Assembly: GCA_035634255.1 (NCBI GenBank) | Contig: DASQDI010000122.1 | Location: 1 to 9,720, forward strand | Direction of reading: 5' to 3' | DNA: 9,720 nt | From: DATLMR01 sp035634255 | GTDB lineage: Bacteria > Acidobacteriota > Blastocatellia > UBA7656 | Shown here: one piece after another, positions 1 to 5,572 of the stretch | Layout of the letters: each line of letters opens with the position of its first letter | Position numbering within the stretch: position 1 is the stretch's first letter | Notes under the pieces: model-generated | What the model saw: the letters and a program-made list of their open reading frames with translations, nothing else | Told to the model about the DNA's origin: nothing | Database searches by the model: none | Translations under genes and position numbers: made by a program

Positions 1-257
1 TCTGGGAAGACGCGACCCTGTTCTGCATAACGCACGACATCAGCGAAACGCAGAATTTCGAGAGGGTCATAGTGATCGAAGAAGGCCGCATAGTTGAAGA
101 CGGCGCGCCGTCAGACCTCATTCGCAGGCCGCGGTCGCGGTATCGGGAATTGCTCGAAGCCGAGAAGGCCGTGCGCGAGGGGCTGTGGTCCCGAGGGACA
201 TGGCGGCGGATCAGGCTCGAGGACGGGGCGCTGACCGTGGAAGGGGAAAAGCAATGA
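1..257 (+). CDS. ABC transporter ATP-binding subunit, C-terminal fragment (cut by window edge)
   Basis: The frame is open from the first complete codon at base 3 and ends with TGA at 255-257, leaving 84 residues. The fragment opens with the end of an ABC nucleotide-binding domain: an H-loop in LFCITHDISET, then VIVIEEGRIVEDGAPSDLI, the usual last strand and helix after the switch histidine. About 30 residues follow the usual end (EKAVREGLWSRGTWRRIR and on), an extension I cannot assign. Walker A, the signature motif and any membrane or peptidase domain lie outside the window. The stop overlaps the start of the next ABC gene (ATGA at 254-257), so the two are almost certainly translated together and probably form a heteromeric exporter. 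Its place directly upstream of graspetide precursors and ligases suggests export of the modified peptide. If the exporter has an active leader-cleaving C39 domain, it would most likely be in the missing part of this protein. The family call is firm; the substrate is inferred. Confidence 0.85.
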   Translation, partial: WEDATLFCITHDISETQNFERVIVIEEGRIVEDGAPSDLIRRPRSRYRELLEAEKAVREGLWSRGTWRRIRLEDGALTVEGEKQ

Positions 258-2410
258 GCGCGACCTCTTCTTTAAACGCCTTCTGCTGGCCAGCCTCCAA
301 ACTCGGCGAGGCCATCGAAGAGCTTGCGGTCAGGACCCGCCTGCTCGACAAACGCCCATCGATGGCCGATGACGCTCTATCGCTTGAAAGCCCCGAAGCT
401 CTGAACGGCGACCGGGAGGCCCTCGACCAGTGGATCGAAGCGGCGGCCGAGTGGGTCGGGATCGAAGCCGAGCCCCTGGACTTCTCTTATTCGGAGGTCG
501 AGCAGATGCTCCGGCTCTCCGGCCCGGCCATCGTCCGCGTCCCGGCGCGCGGCGATGTCGAGTTTCTGGCCGTGGCGGGCGGCCGTCGCGGCAAGGTCGT
601 CGTGCTCGGCCCGGACAAGAGACTTCATGGCCTCGGAGCGGGCGAGGTCCGCGCGTCCATCTGCCGGGAGCTCGAAGCCCCCCTGCTTGCGGGGCTGAAT
701 CAGTTGCTCGACGAGGCGAAGGTGCCGGAGCGCCGGAGAGAGTCCGTGCGCTCCATGATGCTGCGCGAGTCTCTGAGCGCGGTGACTCTGCGCGACTGCT
801 GGCTCCTGCGCGTGGCTCCGCAGGCGAGCTTCCGCCGGCAGGCGATCAAGCTGCGATTACCGCACCGCCTGGCGGCCGTCGTCGTTGCGCAGGCGATCCA
901 GTATTTCCTCCTGATCGCCTCGTGGTGGGTGATCGGGCGCGGGGCCTTGGAGGGCCGGCTCGATCTCGGGTGGCTGATGGCGTGGGCGCTCCTGCTCTTA
1001 ACCATGACGGTGTTCAGGCTCGCGGTCGCATGGCTGCAAGGGGTCATCTCCATCGGCGCGGGCGCGCTGCTGAAACAGCGGCTCCTGTACGGCGCGCTGC
1101 GGCTCGACAGCGAGGACATCCGCAAGGACGGGGCGGGGCAACTGCTCGGCCGGGTGATGGAAGCGACGGCCGTGGAGACCCTGGCCCTGAGCGGGGGCTT
1201 CTCAGGGCTGACGGCCCTCGTGGAGCTGGTGCTGGCCGCCTTTGTCCTGGGGGCGGGTGCCGGGGGCTCCCTTCATGTGCTGCTCTTTTGCGTCTGGCTC
1301 GGTTTCAGCCTGCTCGTAAGCTGGCGCTTCTACCGCCGGCAGGAAGGGTGGACAAAGATGCGCCTCGCCATGACGAACGATCTGGTCGAGCGAATGGTGG
1401 GGCATCGCACGCGACTGGCCCAGCAGCCGCGCGAGCGCTGGCACGAGGGCGAGGACCGGGACCTCGCGGAATACATAGACTCGTCAAGGCGGCTCGACTC
1501 CTCGACCGTCCTGCTGGCGGGCCTCGTCCCGCGCGGCTGGCTTCTGGTCGGGTTCCTGGGGCTCGCCCCGTCCGTGATCGCCGAGGGCGCGTCGATGGGC
1601 GGGCTCGCGGTCGGCATCGGGGGCGTGTTGCTCGCGTATCAGGGGTTGGGGAAGATGGTCGGGAGCCTCTCTCAACTCACGGGCGCGTCCATCGCCTGGG
1701 ATCAGATAGCCGTCCTGTTCAAGGCGGCCGCGCGGCCCGAAGTCAAAGGCTCGCCCTCCGAGATATTGGACGCGAAAGCCTCGGGCGGCGGCCTCGGTGA
1801 GAAGTTGATCTCCGCCCACGACCTCTCCTTCAGCTACGGGGAGCGGGGCGAGCCGGTCTTCCGGCAATGCAGCCTTCAGGTTTACGCGGGCGACCGCATA
1901 CTGCTCGAAGGCCCTTCCGGGGGGGGCAAATCGACGTTCGCGTCGCTGCTGGTGGGCCTGCGTTCCCCCGATTCGGGCCTGCTGTTGCTCGAAGGGCTGG
2001 ACTACCGGACTCTCGGCGCGCGGGGCTGGAAAGCGCGCGTAGTCGCCGCGCCGCAGTTCCATGAAAATCATGTGATGACCGGCACTCTGGCCTTCAACCT
2101 CCTGATGGGGGACCGCTGGCCCCCCGGCCCCGGCGGCTTCGACAGGGCCGAAGCCATGATGCGCGAGCTGGGGCTCGGGGAGCTGCTCGATCGCATGCCT
2201 TCGGGCCTGTTGCAGATGGTGGGCGAGACCGGCTGGCAACTCTCACACGGCGAGCGCAGCCGCATCTACATCGCGCGGGCCCTGCTACAGCGGCCGCGCA
2301 TGGTCGTGCTCGACGAGAGCTTCGCGGCGCTCGACCCCGAGAGCCTTCGCCGCGCGCTCGACTGCGTCCTGGCCCACAGCTCGACCGTGCTCGTGATCGC
2401 CCACCCGTAG
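254..2410 (+). CDS. ABC exporter (membrane + ATPase) with degenerate C39-like N-terminal domain
   Basis: 718 residues. I chose the ATG at 254 because it forms an ATGA overlap with the upstream ABC gene; the frame stays open upstream to 185 but that part overlaps it. Residues 1-185 resemble a C39 peptidase fold without its catalytic residues: WIEAAAEWVGIEAEPLDF then PAIVRVPARGDVEFLAVAGG match the C39 core layout, but the His-containing GHFVV segment reads VEFLAV and no DCG(A)AC cysteine motif is present. Residues 204-465 hold about six membrane helices (near 204-226, 238-258, 318-336, 338-356, 417-440, 447-465). The ATPase follows: Walker A GPSGGGKST (553-561), Q-loop Q601, signature LSHGE (663-667, a variant of LSGGQ), Walker B with E688, D-loop AALD, H-loop H717. 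The chain ends at residue 718, right after H717, so the usual last 30-40 residues are absent; no continuation is visible in other frames. It probably pairs with the upstream ABC protein to export the graspetide. The peptidase-like domain may bind leaders without cutting them. Confidence 0.9.
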   Translation: MSATSSLNAFCWPASKLGEAIEELAVRTRLLDKRPSMADDALSLESPEALNGDREALDQWIEAAAEWVGIEAEPLDFSYSEVEQMLRLSGPAIVRVPARGDVEFLAVAGGRRGKVVVLGPDKRLHGLGAGEVRASICRELEAPLLAGLNQLLDEAKVPERRRESVRSMMLRESLSAVTLRDCWLLRVAPQASFRRQAIKLRLPHRLAAVVVAQAIQYFLLIASWWVIGRGALEGRLDLGWLMAWALLLLTMTVFRLAVAWLQGVISIGAGALLKQRLLYGALRLDSEDIRKDGAGQLLGRVMEATAVETLALSGGFSGLTALVELVLAAFVLGAGAGGSLHVLLFCVWLGFSLLVSWRFYRRQEGWTKMRLAMTNDLVERMVGHRTRLAQQPRERWHEGEDRDLAEYIDSSRRLDSSTVLLAGLVPRGWLLVGFLGLAPSVIAEGASMGGLAVGIGGVLLAYQGLGKMVGSLSQLTGASIAWDQIAVLFKAAARPEVKGSPSEILDAKASGGGLGEKLISAHDLSFSYGERGEPVFRQCSLQVYAGDRILLEGPSGGGKSTFASLLVGLRSPDSGLLLLEGLDYRTLGARGWKARVVAAPQFHENHVMTGTLAFNLLMGDRWPPGPGGFDRAEAMMRELGLGELLDRMPSGLLQMVGETGWQLSHGERSRIYIARALLQRPRMVVLDESFAALDPESLRRALDCVLAHSSTVLVIAHP

Positions 2411-2432
2411 CGGCCCCGACTTTTGTAATATT

Positions 2433-2493
2433 CCCTCCCGATCTTGACACGGCGGAATAGATATTACATATTGAACCGGGAGGGTGACCCTCC
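2433..2493. repeat. Inverted repeat flanking the putative precursor promoter, plus leader hairpin
   Basis: CCCTCCCG at 2433-2440 is the exact reverse complement of CGGGAGGG at 2477-2484, and the two arms bracket the candidate -35/-10 elements. The second arm can instead pair with CCCTCC at 2488-2493 to form a short hairpin (2479-2484 with 2488-2493, loop TGA) in the likely 5' leader of the first precursor. The pairing is seen directly; a role as operator or as competing RNA structures is speculation. Confidence 0.4.
2444..2472 (+). promoter_or_regulatory. Candidate sigma-70-type promoter for the precursor genes
   Basis: A perfect TTGACA (2444-2449) is followed by an AT-rich stretch that offers TACATA (2465-2470, spacer 15) or CATATT (2467-2472, spacer 17) as the -10. 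It lies in the 112-bp gap between the second ABC gene and the first precursor, about 50 bp upstream of the start codon. A separate promoter here would let the precursors be expressed more strongly than the exporter. The -10 is only a partial match, so confidence is moderate. Confidence 0.5.
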
Positions 2494-2522
2494 ACATTTC
2501 GGCTAAGCATTAGGAGGAAAGC

Positions 2523-2687
2523 ATGAAAGACACGAAAAAAGAGACTCCGTTCTTCGCGCGTTTTCTCGAAGGGCAGGAGTTCCCTCAGGTGAAGACAAAT
2601 ATCAAAGCGGGAATCGATCCCACGTCGAAGCTTCGGGATCAGATTAACGAGACTCAGAAGTACCCGTCCGACGGCGACGAGACATAA
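2523..2687 (+). CDS. Graspetide (microviridin-type) precursor peptide 1
   Basis: 54 residues, start ATG behind an excellent AGGAGG (2512-2517). The leader carries the hallmark microviridin motif PFFARFLEGQ (residues 9-18), the helix known to dock onto the ATP-grasp ligases, then FPQVKTNIKAG (20-30), shared with the two other precursors. The core TQKYPSDGDE (44-53) fits the microviridin pattern TxKYPSDx(E/D)(E/D): Thr44, Lys46, Ser49 and Asp50, Asp52, Glu53 are the expected ring-forming residues. By analogy with microviridins, T44-D50 and S49-D52 esters and a K46-E53 amide would form. Gly replaces the Trp usual in cyanobacterial cores. Between KAG and the core, residues 34-43 (TSKLRDQINE) look like a decayed extra core: T-x-K is kept but YPS is gone. 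This is the first precursor after the exporter genes. The family call is very secure; the ring assignment is inferred. Confidence 0.93.
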   Translation: MKDTKKETPFFARFLEGQEFPQVKTNIKAGIDPTSKLRDQINETQKYPSDGDET

Positions 2688-2978
2688 TCAAAGCCCCTCT
2701 TCGGAGAGTCGGGCGCGCGCTTCGGCCGAGCGGTGATGCCGACTTCATAAGCCTGGGTTGCCGGTCTGATTCCATCCTCACCACATTTTCAGATAAGGCA
2801 TATAGCCTGGCGGGAATCGTGTAAAAAACTTTTTACACGATTTCTGAAAGGCCATGCATTCCCACAAAGGCAGTGTCGAGCACACTCCGAGGCACGCCTC
2901 CGACCGGGGCTAAGACTAAATCGGACCGCCGCCTGCGACGGTCGCACGTGCTTCAAACCTGATCGAAGGAGAAAACCT
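2688..2978. other. Long gap between precursors 1 and 2 with several inverted repeats
   Basis: This 291-bp stretch has no convincing gene. It holds a small hairpin just after precursor 1 (CTCT / AGAG around loop TCGG, 2698-2709), a near-palindrome AGGC-ATATA-GCCT (2796-2808) and the large palindrome at 2815-2842, annotated separately. A further weak hairpin reads AGTGT-cgagc-ACACT. The gap is much larger than the 93 bp between precursors 2 and 3, so it could hold a second promoter, an attenuator or remnants of an inserted element. I see no classic intrinsic terminator with a T-tract. Confidence 0.45.
2815..2842. repeat. 28-bp perfect palindrome between precursors 1 and 2
   Basis: The 13-base arm AATCGTGTAAAAA (2815-2827) is followed by AC and then its exact reverse complement TTTTTACACGATT (2830-2842). 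The flanks can extend the pairing imperfectly (C2811 with G2846, G2813 with C2844). The AT-rich centre and absence of a trailing T-run argue against an ordinary terminator. The symmetry is what a dimeric transcription factor site would show, about 137 bp upstream of the precursor 2 start. The structure is certain; its function is unknown. Confidence 0.7.
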
Positions 2979-3125
2979 ATGAAAGAGACGAAAGAGCTTC
3001 CGTTCTTCGCGCGGTTTCTGGAGACCCAGGGAGCGCACGAGGCCGAGGACTTCCCCAGGGTGAAGACCAACATCAAAGCGGGTATGACTCTGAAGTACCC
3101 GTCGGACCGGGACGAGAATGATTGA
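2979..3125 (+). CDS. Graspetide (microviridin-type) precursor peptide 2
   Basis: 48 residues, ATG preceded by AAGGAG (2966-2971) at 7 nt. The leader begins MKETKELPFFARFLETQ with the ligase-docking PFFARFLE at residues 8-15. A small insertion relative to the other precursors (GAHEAED, residues 18-24) separates this helix from FPRVKTNIKAG (25-35). The single core TLKYPSDRDE (37-46) follows after one Met. Thr37, Lys39, Ser42, Asp43, Asp45 and Glu46 are placed as in microviridins for two esters and one amide; Arg44 occupies the position that is usually Trp. The peptide ends END. It is a diverged duplicate of its neighbours at protein level and in the bases just upstream of the start. The KYPSD codons differ from the other copies only by TCG for TCC. 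It was found by reading the sequence against the leader motif of precursor 1. Confidence 0.93.
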   Translation: MKETKELPFFARFLETQGAHEAEDFPRVKTNIKAGMTLKYPSDRDEND

Positions 3126-3218
3126 TCGTGCCCCGATGTAGGTGAGGTTTGAAGGCGGACCGCGACCCGCGCAGCCGAGCCGGGCCGAACTTGTTCAAAT
3201 CTAATAAAGGAGAAAATC

Positions 3219-3392
3219 ATGAAAGATACGAACGAGCTACCGTTTTTCGTACGGTTCCTGGAAGGCCAGAACTTCCCTCAAGTGAAGACCAACATCAAAG
3301 CGGGCGCGACATTGAAGTACCCGTCCGACCGCGATGAGGACGTGACGCAGAAGTACCCGTCCGACAACGACGACGATCCGCCGTCAGCCTAG
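3219..3392 (+). CDS. Two-core graspetide (microviridin-type) precursor peptide 3
   Basis: 57 residues, ATG preceded by AAAGGAG (3206-3212) at 6 nt. The leader has LPFFVRFLEGQ (residues 7-17, with Val in place of the usual Ala of PFFARFLE) and FPQVKTNIKAG (19-29). Two complete cores follow in tandem: TLKYPSDRDE (31-40) and TQKYPSDNDD (43-52), linked by Asp-Val. The tail is DPPSA. In the second core every acidic ring partner is Asp (D49, D51, D52), with no Glu. The first core is identical to that of precursor 2 over ten residues, and the second shares TQKYPSD with precursor 1, as if the gene combines both types. Each core could become a separate tricycle, linked as one two-domain product or cut apart; the sequence does not tell which. 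The gene lies 93 bp after precursor 2 and is the last before the terminator-like hairpin. Confidence 0.93.
   Translation: MKDTNELPFFVRFLEGQNFPQVKTNIKAGATLKYPSDRDEDVTQKYPSDNDDDPPSA
3315..3365 (+). repeat. Tandem core repeat within precursor 3
   Basis: The 15 bases coding KYPSD (AAGTACCCGTCCGAC) occur at 3315-3329 and again at 3351-3365, a period of 36 bp or 12 codons. The same 15 bases occur in precursor 1 at 2658-2672, and with one change in precursor 2 at 3093-3107. Identity at synonymous positions points to recent duplication or gene conversion of the cores rather than independent convergence. Confidence 0.8.
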
Positions 3393-3408
3393 AACGGCTT
3401 TCGATCCC

Positions 3409-3450
3409 GCGGGCCGCGCCCTCGAACAGGGGACGCGGCCCGCCGCTTTA
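3409..3450 (+). terminator. Terminator-like hairpin after the precursor genes
   Basis: GCGGGCCGCG (3409-3418) pairs perfectly with CGCGGCCCGC (3434-3443), and CCCT / AGGG extend the stem inward around a short loop. The following bases, CGCTTTATAT, give only a weak U-rich tail, so it may act as a partial attenuator or as a 3' stabilising structure rather than a full terminator. Placed 16 bp after precursor 3 and well before the ligases, it would help make much more precursor than enzyme transcript, a common need in ribosomal peptide clusters. Confidence 0.6.
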
Positions 3451-3489
3451 TATAAATGGCTTTCTGATGATTACCCGGAGGGCGCGCCG

Positions 3490-3498
3490 TGTTACAAT
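3490..3498 (+). promoter_or_regulatory. Candidate extended -10 promoter for the ligase genes
   Basis: TG-T-TACAAT (TG at 3490-3491, hexamer TACAAT at 3493-3498) matches the extended -10 form with one mismatch in the hexamer. The -35 region is poor (ATTACC at 3470-3475, spacer 17), which extended -10 promoters tolerate. It would start transcripts near 3505, some 65 bp upstream of the first ligase and downstream of the hairpin, letting the ligases be transcribed apart from the precursors. Confidence 0.4.
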
Positions 3499-3571
3499 TA
3501 GGGCCTAGCGAGACACGGGCGACGCGGCACAACCGGCTCGACATTTCGGTCGAATTTGAACCTCTGAGGCT

Positions 3572-4555
3572 ATGCCTAAAAAATCACCGCGCGACGCGGT
3601 ACTGCTGCTGACACACACCGGAGATTTTTTCACCATTGATCGCGTGGCGGAGGCGATTGCGCGGCGCGGCGCGAGGCCCTTCCGTTTCGACACCGACTCC
3701 TTCCCGCTCGAGGCGAAGCTTTCGGCCCGCTTAGAGCCCGATGGGCTCGGGCACTTCATCTCGTACCTCGGGGAGGAACTCGACTCTGGGCGCGTACGCG
3801 CCGTGTGGGCGCGCAAGATGTGGAGCCCGAGAATGGACGAGAGCCTCGACCCGCAATACCACCAGATGTGCATGAGAGAGTCCTCGGTGATGCTCAGGGG
3901 ATTCCTCGACGGGCTGTTCGACGTGCGGTGGGTGAACCACCCCGACAGGGATCACGAAGCCGAGAACAAGCTCAGGCAGTTGCGCCTCGCGCGCGACGCG
4001 GGGCTCTCCATCCCGCGCACCCTGAACACGAACGACCCGGCGCGCGTGCGCGAGTTCTTCGACGAGGTGGGCGGGTCGATGGTGGCGAAACTGCTCAGGC
4101 CGCTTTCGACCAGCATGGGCGCGGCCCCATATTTCGTCTACACCAGCGAAGTGCGGGAGGAAGACCTCGACGACGCGGGCCTGCTCCGCCACTGCCCCAT
4201 GCTCTTTCAGGAAAAGATAGAAAAGGAGTTTGAGCTCCGCGTCGCTTACGTCGACGGGGAGTTCTTCGCGGGCGCGATAGACGCGAAGGATTCCGGGAAG
4301 GGGCAGGTTGATTGGAGGCTTTCGGAGCCGGGGGAGTGTCTCTGGACGCGCGGCGAGGTCCCGAGCGGTGTCGCCGCCGCGTTGAGAGCTTTGATGTCGA
4401 GGCTCGGGCTGGTCTATGGCGCGATAGACCTGATCATGACCCCGCGAGGGGAGCACGTATTTCTCGAAGTGAATCCGGGGGGCGAGTGGGGCATGCTCGA
4501 ACGCGACCTCGACCTCCCCATCTCCGACGCGATAGCGAGGGCCCTTTTAAAATAA
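3572..4555 (+). CDS. ATP-grasp graspetide ligase, MdnB/MvdC type (likely lactam-forming)
   Basis: 327 residues, a normal length for the family. The N-terminus VLLLTHTGDFFTIDRV and RFDTDSFP (38-45) match the pre-ATP-grasp domain of microviridin ligases. ATP-grasp features follow: K173 (VAKLL), FQEK (212-215), D286 in GAIDLI, and E299 / N301 in FLEVNP, which bind ATP and Mg2+. RKMWSPRMDE (81-90), SMGAAPYFVYTSEV and GEWGMLERDL (304-312) are what I recall of the MdnB/MvdC branch, which joins the core Lys to an acidic side chain by an amide bond after the esters are made. The enzyme activates an Asp/Glu carboxylate as acyl phosphate using ATP. The ATG at 3572 is the only start available, since an in-frame TGA lies at 3557-3559. 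GAGG sits only 2 nt before it, a weak initiation site compared with the strong ones of the precursors. Assignment to this branch rather than the ester branch rests on remembered motifs. Confidence 0.9.
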   Translation: MPKKSPRDAVLLLTHTGDFFTIDRVAEAIARRGARPFRFDTDSFPLEAKLSARLEPDGLGHFISYLGEELDSGRVRAVWARKMWSPRMDESLDPQYHQMCMRESSVMLRGFLDGLFDVRWVNHPDRDHEAENKLRQLRLARDAGLSIPRTLNTNDPARVREFFDEVGGSMVAKLLRPLSTSMGAAPYFVYTSEVREEDLDDAGLLRHCPMLFQEKIEKEFELRVAYVDGEFFAGAIDAKDSGKGQVDWRLSEPGECLWTRGEVPSGVAAALRALMSRLGLVYGAIDLIMTPRGEHVFLEVNPGGEWGMLERDLDLPISDAIARALLK

Positions 4556-4569
4556 CCCGGGAGATTCCA

Positions 4570-5568
4570 ATGTCTGTTCTGATAATAACGAAGAGCGACG
4601 ATAACGAGAGCGTTTCCATGGTGGCCGACGCGATAAGGGAGCGCGGGGGGAGGGCCTACCGCTTCGACACCGACCGCTTCCCCACCGAGCTGAAGCTGAT
4701 CCACGTTCACGAAAAGGGGTCGGAGCGCGTGACCGTTTCCGGCCCCGAAGGCGACCTCGATCTGAACGAGGTGACGGCCCTGTGGCACCGCAGGCTCAAC
4801 GTGGCCGGGCGTCTGCCTGCTTCGATGGACAAGCAGCTCCGCGCGGCTTCCGTCGGGGAAGCGCGCGCCTCCCTGTACGGGCTGCTCGCCAGCCTCAAGA
4901 CGTTTCGCATGGACCGCACGCCCTACCTCCGCCACGCGGAGAACAAGCAGTTACAGCTTCGGGTGGCCGACGATATCGGGCTTGAGACTCCGCGCACCCT
5001 GATCACGAACGACCCCGATTCCGTCAGGGGCTTCATGGAGGCATGCGGCGGGAGGATCATCACCAAGATGCTTTCGTCTTTCGCGATTTATGAAGACGGG
5101 ATGGAGAAGGTGGTCTTCACCAACCCCGTGACGCCCTCCGACCTCGAAAACCTCGAAGACCTCCGCTTCTGCCCGATGACTTTTCAGGAGATGGTGCCCA
5201 AGGCGCTTGAGCTGCGCGTGACGATAGTGGGCGATCAAGTCTTCAGCGCCTCTATCGATTCCCAGTCGTCCGACCGCGCCACGCACGACTGGAGGCGCGA
5301 CGGCCTGGCGATGCTCGACGACTGGAAGGAGTACGAGCTGCCTGAGGAGGTGAAGGCGAGGCTCCTGCGGCTGATGGACTACTTCGGCCTCAATTACGGC
5401 GCGGTCGATATTATCGTCACCCCCGAGGGGCGGCACGTGTTTCTGGAGATAAACCCCGCGGGCGAGTTCTTCTGGCTGGAAAGGGTCCCCGGCCTCCCGA
5501 TTTCAAAAGCCATCGCCGACGTGCTGCTCGGCCGCTCCATGCGCAGGGCTCGCGCTTTATGGGAGTAG
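4570..5568 (+). CDS. ATP-grasp graspetide ligase, MdnC/MvdD type (likely lactone-forming)
   Basis: 332 residues starting at the ATG behind GGGAG (4559-4563), 14 bp after the first ligase, so both are translated from one transcript. The reading frame is open further upstream but that part overlaps the first ligase. MSVLIITKSDDNESVSMV and RFDTDRFPTE (31-40) form the typical N-terminus. LWHRRLN, MLSSFAIYED (167-176), VVFTNPVTPSDLENL, CPMTFQE (201-207), LNYGAVDIIVTPEGRHVFLE and NPAGEFFWLE (295-304) closely match what I recall of MdnC/MvdD, the enzyme that forms the two omega-ester bonds of microviridins from core Thr and Ser. ATP/Mg2+ residues include K166, E207, D280, E293 and N295. It shares clear similarity with its neighbour, as a paralogous pair. 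The last residues GRSMRRARALWE extend beyond the usual end. The gene order precursor, MdnB-like, MdnC-like equals that of the Microcystis mdn cluster. Confidence 0.92.
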   Translation: MSVLIITKSDDNESVSMVADAIRERGGRAYRFDTDRFPTELKLIHVHEKGSERVTVSGPEGDLDLNEVTALWHRRLNVAGRLPASMDKQLRAASVGEARASLYGLLASLKTFRMDRTPYLRHAENKQLQLRVADDIGLETPRTLITNDPDSVRGFMEACGGRIITKMLSSFAIYEDGMEKVVFTNPVTPSDLENLEDLRFCPMTFQEMVPKALELRVTIVGDQVFSASIDSQSSDRATHDWRRDGLAMLDDWKEYELPEEVKARLLRLMDYFGLNYGAVDIIVTPEGRHVFLEINPAGEFFWLERVPGLPISKAIADVLLGRSMRRARALWE

Positions 5569-5572
5569 CCCT

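Noticed and set aside
430..1800. Long plus-strand frame of 456 codons inside the ABC gene
   Set aside because: Arg/Gly/Ala-rich, without motifs, and fully overlapped by the ABC transporter whose Walker and signature motifs are in the other frame.
1919..1926. Run of eight G in the Walker A region as a phase-variable tract
   Set aside because: It encodes the required Gly-Gly of GPSGGGKST in a GC-rich gene and the frame is intact; similar G runs occur elsewhere, so there is no sign of slippage selection.
2815..2842. The 28-bp palindrome as a chromosome dimer resolution (dif) site
   Set aside because: The length fits 11-6-11, but neither arm resembles the conserved TTATGTTAA-type XerD arm, and dif sites are not perfectly palindromic.
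3149..3337. 62-codon plus-strand frame overlapping precursor 3
   Set aside because: It reads through the non-coding gap and precursor 3 in the wrong frame; the PFFxRFLE and TxKYPSD motifs establish the real frame starting at 3219.
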